Assembly (NCBI GenBank): GCA_029203165.1
Contig: CP119308.1
Span: forward strand, 1,426,001-1,490,000
From: Candidatus Microbacterium colombiense
GTDB taxonomy: Bacteria > Actinomycetota > Actinomycetes > Actinomycetales > Microbacteriaceae
DNA length: 64,000 nucleotides
Reading direction: 5' to 3'
Shown here: positions 17,148 through 25,554 of the stretch, in pieces
Position numbering within the stretch: position 1 is the first letter of the stretch
Layout of the letters: every line of letters starts with the position of its first letter
The notes under the pieces: model-generated
The model's database searches: none
The model's input: only the letters and a program-made list of their open reading frames with translations
What the model was told of the DNA's origin: nothing
Translations under genes and position numbers: made by a program

Positions 17148-18084
17148 TGCGCCGAATGATGACACCCGACTGACCGCTCTCCTCGCCGTGCTCGAAGGCC
17201 TGGGGACCGAGGCGTCGACCACCGAGCGCGGTGACCTCGACCTGCTCGACACCGCCGAGCTCGTACAGCGGATGAACGCGGAAGATGCACGGGTGCCGGC
17301 AGCGGTCGCCCTGCGCACCGCGGAGATCGCGGCGGCGGTGGACGGCATCACCGAGCGCTTCCGCCGGGGTGGCCGTCTGATCTACATCGGTGCCGGCACC
17401 GCGGGACGCGTCGGCGTGCTCGATGCGAGCGAATGCCCGCCGACGTTCGGCACCGACCCCTCGATGGTCGTCGGACTCATCGCCGGCGGTGAGACCGCCA
17501 TCCGTTCGGCCGTCGAGAACGCCGAGGACGATGAGGATGCTGCGGCCGACTCCCTGCGCGAGCTCGGACTCTCCGAGAATGACACGGTCGTGGGGATCTC
17601 GGCGTCCGGGCGCACGCCCTACGTCGTGGGCGGTCTCGACTACGCCCGCGGCGTCGGCGCGCTGACGGTCGCGATTGCCTCGAACGCCGACTCCGCGATC
17701 GGGGCGGCGGCCGAGATAGCGATCGAGGTCGTCACCGGTCCCGAGTTCATCTCCGGGTCGACGCGCCTGAAGTCCGGCACGGCGCAGAAGCTCGTGGTCA
17801 ACATGCTCACGACGCTCTCGATGATCAAGCTCGGCAAGACCTACCGCGGCGTCATGGTTGACCTCCAGGCCACCAATGAGAAGCTCCATGCCCGTTCGAT
17901 CCGTACGGTCTCGCAGCTCGCGGGTGTCGGGGTCGACGAGGCGTCGGCGGCGGTGGTATCCGCTCAGGGGTCGGTCAAGCTCGCCGTGCTGATGCTCGCG
18001 ACCGGAGCATCGGCTGACGCGTCGGCATCCGCTCTCGCCGCAGCCGACGGCATCCTGCGCGACGCGATCACTGCCCTGTCCTGA
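17137..18084 (+). CDS. murQ: N-acetylmuramic acid 6-phosphate etherase
   Basis: 315 residues, close to the roughly 300 of known MurQ. The N-terminus has LDTAELVQRMNAED, matching the family's LxxxDxxxxNxED-like opening. A SIS domain follows with GAGTAGRVGVLDASECPPT (sugar-phosphate loop) and ISASGRTPYV. GPEFISGSTRLKSGTAQK is a MurQ hallmark, including the SGSTR(L/M)K segment. The enzyme cleaves the lactyl ether of MurNAc-6-P to GlcNAc-6-P plus lactate. I chose GTG at 17137 (GAAAGG upstream) over ATG 17119, which lacks a ribosome site. No dedicated MurNAc transporter is adjacent. Confidence 0.93.
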   Translation: MLNDAPNDDTRLTALLAVLEGLGTEASTTERGDLDLLDTAELVQRMNAEDARVPAAVALRTAEIAAAVDGITERFRRGGRLIYIGAGTAGRVGVLDASECPPTFGTDPSMVVGLIAGGETAIRSAVENAEDDEDAAADSLRELGLSENDTVVGISASGRTPYVVGGLDYARGVGALTVAIASNADSAIGAAAEIAIEVVTGPEFISGSTRLKSGTAQKLVVNMLTTLSMIKLGKTYRGVMVDLQATNEKLHARSIRTVSQLAGVGVDEASAAVVSAQGSVKLAVLMLATGASADASASALAAADGILRDAITALS

Positions 18085-18113
18085 GGCTCTGGGCTCCGGG
18101 GGCCCTGCTTGCT

Positions 18114-18218
18114 GATGAAGTCGACACCAGCTCGCCGATGAAGTCGACACCAGCTCGCCGATGAAGTTGACACCTGTCGTCGGAATTGGCCCTGAATTCC
18201 GGCAACAGGTGTCAACTT
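18114..18218. repeat. Tandem repeat plus extragenic palindrome, copy 2
   Basis: Two perfect 23-bp units, GATGAAGTCGACACCAGCTCGCC (18114-18136, 18137-18159; shown split as GATGAAGTCGACACC + AGCTCGCC), run into a third, diverged unit that starts the palindrome. Arms GAAGTTGACACCTGT and ACAGGTGTCAACTTC enclose an inner stem GGAATT/AATTCC. The element lies between convergent murQ and amine oxidase. It matches the element at 5800-5862, also between convergent genes. Confidence 0.75.
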
Positions 18219-18242
18219 CGCTCGCTGGCGTGCTCAGTGGGC

Positions 18243-20239
18243 TCAGTGGCCGCAGGCGCAGCTGGCGCCTCCGCCGCAGCATCCGTCTGCCGTCGAGGGG
18301 GCGTGCGCCTGTGACGACTCCGGCACGTCCATCGCGGGGTTCTGATCGAGGAAGCCGTAGGGCTTGAACCAGAAGCCCGCGTAGTCGACGGGCATGATCG
18401 GCCAGTCCTCCGGGCGTGGGAAGTGCGTGAGGCCGAACGTGTGCCACAGCACGATGTCCTCGCCGTCGATCGAGCGGTCTCCGGCGGTGTACTCCGGCAG
18501 TCCCGCGCCGCCCTGGTGCGCGTTGGGGTAGCGTCCGGCCGGCCAGACGCTCGCCGGTTCGTACTGCCGTTGCCCAGAGGTGCTTGGTGGCGAACGTCGC
18601 GCGCGCGGCCACCGGCGATGCGGGGTCGGCCATGAGCAGCGCGGTCGGCTCCGGCACCAGGTGGTACGCGGTCGGGCGTGCCGACGCGGTTCGTGCGCGA
18701 CGCGCTCTGCACCTCCCAGACGCGCGCGACCGAGCGTGTCGGCCTCGCGCTGCGCCTCTGACTCCGTGCGCGAGGGCGTGGTCTCCGACCACGTGAACGC
18801 GTTGCCGAATGGGTTGTCCGGGCCCATCGGGACGCGCTGTGCGTCGACCTCGACCAGACGGTTGTCCTCACCGTCGATCGCGACGTCGAGGCGCGCGCAG
18901 AAGAGGTGCTGGTGCACGGGGGCGAAGACGCCGGGAGCGAGTCTCGGTCGCGTGCGGTTCGGCGGACGCCCGGCTCGCCGGCCGCCGCGAACACGATGCC
19001 GGTGGCCTTCGCGACGACCTCGATCGATCCGTCGAGGTAGAAGTACCAGTAGAAGCCGTAGTCGTAGTTGCCGATCGTGGAGAAGTACGACACGACGAAG
19101 CGGCGCGAACGGCGCACATCGGCGCGACCGGCCAGATCGGTGTGCTTCCAGAGGATGCCGTAGTCCTCCTCGTGCATGCAGACCACGTTGGGGATGCGCA
19201 CCGGGTGGCCGTGGTCGTCGGCGACGTAGCCGTCGAGGTACTGGATCACGCCGAGGCAGTCGCAGCCGAGCTCCAGGTGGTTCGCGTTCTTGCCGAGCAG
19301 GTACTCGCCGGCGTCGAAGTAGCTGATCCAGAAGCGGCCGGGGGCGGTGTCGCCGTACGGCACGACCATCTCGGGCACGCTCGCCCGGCTCAGCACCGAG
19401 CGTCCGCCGAACGAGACGTCGTGCAGCACGAGTCCCTCGCGCGCGTTGAAGTCGACGCGCATCGACCACCCCTCCCACTCCACGAGCGAGCCGGTGACGG
19501 CGAAGCTCGGCCCCTCCGGCTGGGTGATCTCGATCGGCTTGAGCGTGGTGCGGGCCGCGCCCTGCACTTCGGGGTAGTAGTTGCCGTGGCCGGAGGGGAC
19601 CGGCACGTCTCCGTGGTCCTCGACGCGGATCACGGCGTTCGCGGTGAGGTCGATGTGCACGATCAGGCCCTCGACCGGGTGTGCCCAGGGGGAGTCGGCC
19701 TCGTCGTACTTCAGGAACGTGAGCGAGCGGATGACGCGGCGCCCCACCTCGTCCGCGCGACCGGTGTAGCCCGGGGCCAGGGGTCCGCAGAACGCCAGCG
19801 CCATGTGCTCGTCGAGTCCGCGACGGCGCATCGCGGCCTGCCACTCGGGGGAGGCCTTGGCGATGGTCTCGGCGCGCTCGTACTCCTCGAACAGGTACTG
19901 CGGCTGTCCGTAGGGAGGGGCGTCATTGGGTACCCGTTCCGTGCGCACGACCTCGCCTCGGGTGATCGAGACGACGACCTCGGTCGCGACGCCTGTCGCC
20001 GTGTCGAGCAGGGTCGCGTCGACGCGGCGGTCGATCGGGGCGCCGGGCTTCCATGCGGCCCGCTCGGCCTTGGTGGGCTCGTCGGGGAGCAGCATCGGCA
20101 CGCGCACGGTCTCGGTCAGGAGTCCTGCGGCCTCGAGCACGGCGCGAGCGGCGGCGATCTCGGCGCCGGTGAGCGGATCGAGCGGATGCGGGACGGCGAT
20201 CTTCTCGATCGAGACCGGTTGCGGGGAGTGGTGGGACAT
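18243..20239 (-). pseudogene. Copper amine oxidase (phenylethylamine/tyramine-oxidase type), frame broken five times
   Basis: Starts at ATG 20239 (GTGAGG upstream). The first 425 or so residues are intact and carry the catalytic-base Asp309 (SYFDAGEY) and the TPQ precursor Tyr392 in IGNYDY. Copper ligands follow in other frames: APVHQHLF and LTHFPRPEDWPIMPVD. Removing one base near each of 18961, 18942, 18724, 18675 and 18567 restores one 663-residue protein matching Arthrobacter phenylethylamine oxidase end to end, with a Cys-rich tail (DGCCGGGASCACGH). It would oxidise a primary amine to aldehyde, H2O2 and NH3. All lesions are +1 insertions with motifs kept, so sequencing error is as likely as decay. 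Confidence 0.85.
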
Positions 20240-20256
20240 CGTCGACCTCACTATTT

Positions 20257-20273
20257 TCGAGCGAACGCTCAAT
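20257..20273. promoter_or_regulatory. Candidate TetR operator at the amine oxidase promoter
   Basis: GAGCG-AA-CGCTC (20259-20270) is a palindrome followed by AATAAA, about 18 bp upstream of the amine oxidase start. The string GAGCGANNGNTCAATA recurs at 20994-21009, between the TetR gene and its divergent neighbour. Sharing between these two promoters points to the TetR at 20347-20931 as the binder (inference). Confidence 0.6.
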
Positions 20274-20346
20274 AAACGGGTTGGCACGATGGTACGACGG
20301 AACGACCGGCGTCACAAGAGCCGGATCGCGCATTGCAGTCGAGGCG

Positions 20347-20931
20347 TCAGGCGCGCCAGGGGCCGAGGATGCCGTCGAGTACGGCGAGATGCGCGGCCTC
20401 GGTCTGCGGCTCCGTGACCTCGACCACCTGCTGTCCGTAGGTGATCGATCGCAGCAGCGCCATCACGGCGTCCTGTGGGGTGTCGGGGTGGAGCCCGCCG
20501 TCGACCACGGCCTCTTCGAGTGCCTCGCGGATGCTGCCTTGCCACGTCGCGAGCGTCGGGGCACCGGCATCCGGCGCAGCAGCGAGGGTCGCGACGCGTC
20601 CCCAGAACCCGACCACGACGCGGGCTTCGGACCGTGTGCGCTCATCGACGGGGAGGACTTCGCGCATGAGCGCGTGCAGGCGGGGGAGGCCGCGCAGCCC
20701 GGCGGTGGCGTCGGCGATGCGGGCGTCGGTGCGGCGGGTGACCTCGGCGGCGGCGGCGCGCACGACGTCGTCGAATCCGTCGAAGTAGTGCCACAGCGAG
20801 CCGGTCGCGACGCCGAGCTCCTTCGCGACCGCGCGTGACGTCACACTCTCGTGCCCGTCGCGGGCGGCGACGGTCAACAGCGCCTCGGCGATCTGCCGGC
20901 GGCGCTCATCATGGTCGACGATGCGGGGCAT
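20347..20931 (-). CDS. TetR-family transcriptional regulator
   Basis: 194 residues from ATG 20931 (an ATG at 20949 is also in frame; neither has a strong ribosome site, but PRIVDHDERRRQI is the family's usual opening). Residues about 5-50 form the TetR DNA-binding domain with VTSRAVAKELGVATGSLWHYF as its helix-turn-helix region (in part). The rest is a helical ligand domain. It is transcribed toward, and 107 bp upstream of, the amine oxidase. Matching palindromes at both promoters indicate it controls the amine oxidase and itself. Confidence 0.88.
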   Translation of the reverse strand: MPRIVDHDERRRQIAEALLTVAARDGHESVTSRAVAKELGVATGSLWHYFDGFDDVVRAAAAEVTRRTDARIADATAGLRGLPRLHALMREVLPVDERTRSEARVVVGFWGRVATLAAAPDAGAPTLATWQGSIREALEEAVVDGGLHPDTPQDAVMALLRSITYGQQVVEVTEPQTEAAHLAVLDGILGPWRA

Positions 20932-20991
20932 CTGCCCATCTTGTCGCATCCGCTCGGCGTCCCCATTGCTTTCGATGGATGTCTAGCTATT

Positions 20992-21013
20992 TTGAGCGAT
21001 TGATCAATATAAT
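20992..21013. promoter_or_regulatory. Candidate TetR operator and promoter
   Basis: TTGAGCGATTGATCAA (20992-21007) is a dyad with TTGA/TCAA ends, running into TATAAT at 21008-21013. It shares GAGCGANNGNTCAATA with the amine oxidase promoter. TATAAT is a consensus -10 hexamer for the plus-strand gene starting at 21039, which would place the operator over that promoter. TetR autoregulation is likely too. Confidence 0.55.
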
Positions 21014-21038
21014 CCGATCCATGGGAGGTCCCGCAGCG

Positions 21039-21596
21039 ATGGTGCTGATGATCGTGAGCGCGATCATCGCGGTCGTGTGCTGCCTGGCGGCGGGTCGCAG
21101 GGTTCCCTGGCAGGGGCGTCAGTCGATGATCGTGATGGCGATCGCGATGGTCGGTCTCGCCGTCGCCGCGGGGGATCCCGGTGTCTCGCTGCTCGCCGGA
21201 GCCACCCTCCTGCTCTCTGCGATGCTCGGCACGCTGGGACTTCGGGGAGCGACGGCGGTGCGGGCATGCTGCCACCGCGCGTTCGGATCGCTCGTGATGG
21301 CACTGTGCGCGTTCGCGAGCGTCGTGCATGGGCTGGACGCGGCGGATACTGCACGTTCGGCGGGGTCGGCGTCGGGATCGGCGTCAGTGTCGACCTCTGT
21401 GTCGATGTCCGCGCACGGCGTGCATCTCGGGATGGATGTGGTCGGGGTCGGAGCGACGCTCGGCGTCGTGCTGCTGGTCGTCTGGGGGATCGTCGACCGA
21501 TTCCGCCCACACTCTCCGGTGCCGTCGTCGCGCCTGCTGAGCGCCGAGGCGTGGGCGATGACGGCGGGAACCGTCATGATGTGGGCAATGCACTGA
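21039..21596 (+). CDS. Membrane protein, unknown function
   Basis: About 185 residues from ATG 21039, with GGGAGGT 10 bp before it; an in-frame ATG at 21021 is an alternative. Hydrophobic segments lie at about 2-20 (VLMIVSAIIAVVCCLAAG), 28-50, 55-75, 85-105, 135-155 and 165-185. A Ser/Ala-rich stretch (SAGSASGSASVSTSVSMSAHG) sits in a loop. I do not recognise a family; overall layout resembles small DUF5134-like actinobacterial membrane proteins, but weakly. It shares the control region of the TetR gene. Confidence 0.6.
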   Translation: MVLMIVSAIIAVVCCLAAGRRVPWQGRQSMIVMAIAMVGLAVAAGDPGVSLLAGATLLLSAMLGTLGLRGATAVRACCHRAFGSLVMALCAFASVVHGLDAADTARSAGSASGSASVSTSVSMSAHGVHLGMDVVGVGATLGVVLLVVWGIVDRFRPHSPVPSSRLLSAEAWAMTAGTVMMWAMH

Positions 21597-21635
21597 CGAC
21601 CCCGCAGGGCGACGGTGCTCCGGTACGGTAGCCGC

Positions 21636-22301
21636 ATGCCCCTCGCTCTGATCACCGGCGCAGCGCGTGCGAACAGCATCGCCGCCGGCATCGTCCCTCG
21701 TCTGCGTGCGGCCGGATGGACCGTCGTCACCAGCGACCTGCGTGACGCCGATCACCCGGCCGACCTCTCCACTCCCGAGGGGCCGGAGGAGCTGATCTCC
21801 GCGGTGGTGCGGGAACACGGCATGATCTCGGCGCTCATCCTGAGCCATGCGCACGACGTCGAATCCGGCATCCTCGACACCACGGCCGAGAGCTTCGACC
21901 TGCACGTCGCGGTGAATGCGCGCGCGAGCCTGCTGCTGATCGCGGCCTTCGCGCGTCAGACCGGCGACGACGGCGGAGTGATCGTGGCGCTCACCAGCGA
22001 TCACGTCACGGGCAACCTGCCGTACGGTGCGTCCAAGGGCGCGCTCGACCGGCTCGTGATCTCGGCCGCGCGCGAGCTCGGGCCGCGCGGGATCTCGGCG
22101 AACGTGCTCAACCCCGGTCCGATCGACACCGGCTGGATGGACGACGAGACGCGCACCGGCCTCGGAGACATGACCCCGCTCGGGCGACTCGGTCGCCCCG
22201 CCGATGTGGCCGCTGTCGTGGAGTTCCTCGTCTCCGACGAAGGCCGGTGGATCTCCGGGCAGCTGCTCAAGAGCGACGGCGCGTTCTCGGCGGAGTTCTG
22301 A
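21636..22301 (+). CDS. SDR-family oxidoreductase (atypical cofactor loop)
   Basis: 221 residues, short for an SDR. The cofactor loop is TGAARANSIAAGI instead of TGxxxGIG, similar to other divergent SDRs with bulky loops. The Tyr/Lys pair is in YGASKGAL, and the conserved asparagine region reads AVNARASLLLI. PGPIDTGWM and a final GxLxxxDGA ending (SGQLLKSDGAFS) complete the fold. The NNAG motif is missing (ILSHAHD). Activity with NAD(P) is likely but substrate unknown. It converges on the MFS gene 16 bp away. Confidence 0.8.
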   Translation: MPLALITGAARANSIAAGIVPRLRAAGWTVVTSDLRDADHPADLSTPEGPEELISAVVREHGMISALILSHAHDVESGILDTTAESFDLHVAVNARASLLLIAAFARQTGDDGGVIVALTSDHVTGNLPYGASKGALDRLVISAARELGPRGISANVLNPGPIDTGWMDDETRTGLGDMTPLGRLGRPADVAAVVEFLVSDEGRWISGQLLKSDGAFSAEF

Positions 22302-22317
22302 GGGCCGGCGCGCAGGA

Positions 22318-23535
22318 TCACCCCGTCGCCGCCGGCCGCACGAACACCCAGGCCGCAACGGCAGCGACGGCGGCGGCGATCGCCATCGTCACCGCCATGG
22401 TGACCGCGTTCGTGCCGCCGATTCCCGCAGCGATCGGGGCCAGGACGGGGCCGAACAGGAACGTGGCCATGCCGAGCAGGGCGGATGCCGTGCCGGCCCT
22501 CGCCCCGTGATGGGCTAACGCGAGGGTCTGCCCGTTGGGGCCGCCGATGCCCGAGCACAGCATGAAGCCGATGAGTGCGATGACGACACCGAGCACTCCG
22601 GTACCGGTGAGCGCGAGCACGAGGAACGCCGTGGTGGCGATCAGTGTGGCAGTGATGCCGCCCAGGTACACGCGCAGTGGACCCCAGCGGCGCACCACGA
22701 GCCGGCTGGCCTGGCTGCCGACGATGCTGGCCAGGGCGCCGGCCGCGAACGCGAGGCTGAAGGTCTGCGGAGTGAGACCGAACTCGTCCTGCAGCACGAA
22801 TGACGACATCGACAGGTACGTGAAGAACGCGACGCCGCCTCCCGCGGCCGCGCACAGCACGGCGACGAACAGCCTGTCGCGCACCACGGCTCCCGCGTGG
22901 TCACCCAGCGCCCGCAGCCCGCCGCCGTGGCGGTCAGTGGGGCGCAGGGTCTCGGGAAGTGCGTACACCACCACGAGCAGCAGCACGACGCCGATCGCCC
23001 CGAGCATCCAGAAGATCCCGCGCCAGTCCATGATGCGCGCGAGCTGGCCGCCGAGCACCGGCGCGATGATCGGCGCGGTCCCCGAGACGAGGAACAGCAG
23101 CGACAGCATCCGCGACAGCTCCGCTCCTTCGAACTGATCGCGCGCGATGGCGAGACAGATCACGATGCCCGCCGAGCCCGCGAGCCCCTGCAGGAACCGC
23201 GCCAGCAGCAGCAGCTCGATGTTCGGGGCCACCGCGCACAGCACCGACAGCACGGCGAAGGCCGTCACCCCGACCATGAGTGGGCGGCGACGGCCGAACC
23301 GGTCGCTGAGCGGCCCCGCGACCAGTTGCCCGAGCCCGAGGCCGATCATGCACGCCGACATGGTGGCCTGCCCGAGCGCCTCGGTCGTGCCGAGTGAGGC
23401 GGCCAGCTGCGGCAACTGCGGCAGATACAGGTCCATCGACAGCGGGCCGAACGCCTCCAGCATCCCGAGCACGAGCATCGCGCGCAGAGTGCTCATCCGT
23501 GGCCTCGGTGGGTCATCGTGCGCAGGGATGCTCAT
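22318..23535 (-). CDS. MFS multidrug exporter, Bcr/CflA type
   Basis: 405 residues with 12 predicted helices. It has the helix-1 pattern DLYLPQLPQLA, the loop 2-3 motif GPLSDRFGRRRP (MFS motif A), RFLQGLAGSAG and, in helix 5, SGTAPIIAPVLGGQ, the motif C typical of 12- and 14-helix drug antiporters. Its start overlaps the stop of the upstream esterase by 4 bp, so it is the last gene of a six-gene operon. It could export a toxic catabolite or take part in substrate handling. Confidence 0.9.
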   Translation of the reverse strand: MSIPAHDDPPRPRMSTLRAMLVLGMLEAFGPLSMDLYLPQLPQLAASLGTTEALGQATMSACMIGLGLGQLVAGPLSDRFGRRRPLMVGVTAFAVLSVLCAVAPNIELLLLARFLQGLAGSAGIVICLAIARDQFEGAELSRMLSLLFLVSGTAPIIAPVLGGQLARIMDWRGIFWMLGAIGVVLLLVVVYALPETLRPTDRHGGGLRALGDHAGAVVRDRLFVAVLCAAAGGGVAFFTYLSMSSFVLQDEFGLTPQTFSLAFAAGALASIVGSQASRLVVRRWGPLRVYLGGITATLIATTAFLVLALTGTGVLGVVIALIGFMLCSGIGGPNGQTLALAHHGARAGTASALLGMATFLFGPVLAPIAAGIGGTNAVTMAVTMAIAAAVAAVAAWVFVRPAATG

Positions 23536-24515
23536 CCGTCGAGGCGCAGCGTGCGGTACAGCCAGCTGTCGCGCGCGGCGACCGCAGCGCGGGAGACCTC
23601 GGCCTCGGGGGAGAAGCCGGGAAAGCCATGGTAGCCACCCGCCCAGACGTGCAGCTCGGCCTGTCCACCCGTCGCCCAGATGCGCAGGGCGTAGTCGACT
23701 GCCTCATCGCGGAAGGTCTCCGCCGCGCCGACCTCGATGAACGCGGGCGCCAGCCCTGAGAGATCCTGCGCACGAGCCGGAGCGGCGTAGGGAGACACCC
23801 GATCGGTGAAGCGGTCTGCACCCACGATGGCGTCCCAGGCGGTGTCGTTGTTGTTCCGGTCCCAGGCACCGAATCCGTCGTACTGGCGGGCGGAGACGGT
23901 CTCGTTCCGGTCGTCGAGCATCGGGCATCCGAGCAGCTGGCCGGCCAGCTGCGGTCCGCCGCGATCACGTGTGAGCAGGGCCACCGCGGCGGAGAGCCCG
24001 CCGCCCGCGCTCATACCCGAGGCGATGATGCGATCGGGATCGATGCCCAGCTCCGCCGCGTGCGCGGCCATCCACTCCAGCGCCGCGTAGCAATCCTCGG
24101 CCTGGGCGGGGCCCGGATGCTCGGGCGCGAGGCGATACTCGACGGCGACACCGATCACCCCGTGGCGCTCCGCCAGGTCGATGAGTTCCCCGGTGCCGAA
24201 GAACCGGGTGCCGATCACCATCCCACCGCCGTGGATCGACAGCACCGCCGGTGCCGGATCGGCCGACGCCTGTGCAGGACGCACGATCGTGATCGCGATG
24301 TCGTCGGCCCCGGCGGGCCCGGGGATCAGTCGGTCCTCCCAGACGACCGCCCTGCCCCGCGCCTGCACCGTCATCGACGGGATGATCGTGGCGAAGTGAT
24401 CGCGGTTCGCGTGGATCGTGTCGGCGCGCAGCGGGATGATCTCGACCATCCCCACGAAAGCCTCGAGTCCGGCGACGAGCTCCGGATCGTAGGGGACCGG
24501 AGTGGGAGCGGTCAT
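23532..24515 (-). CDS. HSL-family alpha/beta-hydrolase (esterase), copy 2
   Basis: 327 residues, hormone-sensitive-lipase family. The oxyanion motif is SIHGGGMVIG, the nucleophile is in GMSAGGGL (GxSxG), the acid lies near DEAVDYALRIW and the His in GGYHGFPGF. The ATG at 24515 overlaps the preceding stop by 4 bp (ATGA). It is a paralogue of the next gene upstream, with the same segments (AEDRLIPGPAGA-like, EYRLAPE, LGIDP, ATGGQAELHVW). Such enzymes hydrolyse short acyl esters or lactones in the cytoplasm. Tandem duplication suggests two related ester substrates or two steps. Confidence 0.9.
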   Translation of the reverse strand: MTAPTPVPYDPELVAGLEAFVGMVEIIPLRADTIHANRDHFATIIPSMTVQARGRAVVWEDRLIPGPAGADDIAITIVRPAQASADPAPAVLSIHGGGMVIGTRFFGTGELIDLAERHGVIGVAVEYRLAPEHPGPAQAEDCYAALEWMAAHAAELGIDPDRIIASGMSAGGGLSAAVALLTRDRGGPQLAGQLLGCPMLDDRNETVSARQYDGFGAWDRNNNDTAWDAIVGADRFTDRVSPYAAPARAQDLSGLAPAFIEVGAAETFRDEAVDYALRIWATGGQAELHVWAGGYHGFPGFSPEAEVSRAAVAARDSWLYRTLRLDG

Positions 24516-25510
24516 CGCGCGCTCTTCCAGATCCGTCGAAGCCACGACGACCGGGCGGCAAGCGCGGCGCGGGTGATCTCCGCCTCCGGCATGTACATGT
24601 CGAAGCCGTGCGCCCCACCTCCCCAGACGTGCAGTTCGGCCTGCCCTCCCGTGGCCCAGAGGCTCAGCGCGTACTCCGTGTCCTCATCACGGAACGCCTC
24701 GGCCTCGCCGACCTCGATGTACGCGGGCGGAAGTCCGGACACATCGGCGGCCCTGGTCGGGGCCGCATAGGCGGGCGCATCCGCGCTGAAGGCGAGATCG
24801 TCGCCGAGCACGCACGACCAGGCCAGCAGATTCATGTCGCGCTGCCAGGTGCCGATGCCGTCGTACTGGCGGCTCGCGACCGTGGTGTTGGTGTTGTCGA
24901 TCATGGGGCACAGCAGCAGCTGCCCTGCCATGCGCGGGCCCTGCCGATCACGGGCCATGAGCGCGACCGCGGCGGTGAGTCCGCCCCCTGCGCTGCCGCC
25001 ACCGACGATGATGCGTTCGGGGTCGATGCCGAGCTCCGCGGCGTGCGCGTGCACCCACACGAATGCGGCGTAGCAGTCCTCGACACCGGCGGGGAACGGG
25101 TCCTCCGGGGCGAGGCGGTACTCGACGTTCACGGCGATCACCCGGTGCTCGTCGACGATGTCGACCACACGCGCGGTCTCCCAGGACCGGTGGCCGACGA
25201 TCATCCCGCCGCCGTGGATGTTGACGAACGCGGGGAGTGCGCGGTCCGCGGTGCCGCGCGGGCGGAACACCGTGATCTCGATGTCGGGGGCGCCCGCAGG
25301 GCCGGGGATCAGGCGGTCTTCCGCGTCGATGTCGCGGCCCGCGATCACCGTTCCGGCGTCGGGGAACATCCTATCCACGCCTTCGCGGGGGAGCGTCTCG
25401 CGGGTGAGGGCGGGCTGCGGGTTCTTCGCGATCTCGTCGAGCACGGCCTGCACCTCGGGGTCGAAGGGCACAGGCGTGAGAGTGGGGTGTCCGGCGGCGG
25501 TGGCGGTCAT
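24512..25510 (-). CDS. HSL-family alpha/beta-hydrolase (esterase), copy 1
   Basis: 332 residues. Oxyanion motif NIHGGGMIVG, nucleophile motif GGGSAGGGLT, acid region near RDEDTEYALSLW, and His in GGGAHGFDMY. It shares most blocks with its downstream neighbour (23532-24515), so the two arose by tandem duplication. The preceding aldo/keto reductase gene ends 44 bp away, and AAGGAACGCTC precedes the ATG. The family includes carboxylesterases acting on short-chain and aromatic esters. Part of the six-gene minus-strand operon. Confidence 0.9.
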   Translation of the reverse strand: MTATAAGHPTLTPVPFDPEVQAVLDEIAKNPQPALTRETLPREGVDRMFPDAGTVIAGRDIDAEDRLIPGPAGAPDIEITVFRPRGTADRALPAFVNIHGGGMIVGHRSWETARVVDIVDEHRVIAVNVEYRLAPEDPFPAGVEDCYAAFVWVHAHAAELGIDPERIIVGGGSAGGGLTAAVALMARDRQGPRMAGQLLLCPMIDNTNTTVASRQYDGIGTWQRDMNLLAWSCVLGDDLAFSADAPAYAAPTRAADVSGLPPAYIEVGEAEAFRDEDTEYALSLWATGGQAELHVWGGGAHGFDMYMPEAEITRAALAARSSWLRRIWKSAR

Positions 25511-25554
25511 GAGCGTTCCTTCAGGAGGCGGGCGGGAGAGAGGTCGGAATGGGG

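Noticed and set aside
16990..18792. Minus-strand 600-codon frame through murQ
   Set aside because: Only a short part (about 18580-18690) is real, as one frame segment of the broken amine oxidase; the rest is antisense to murQ.
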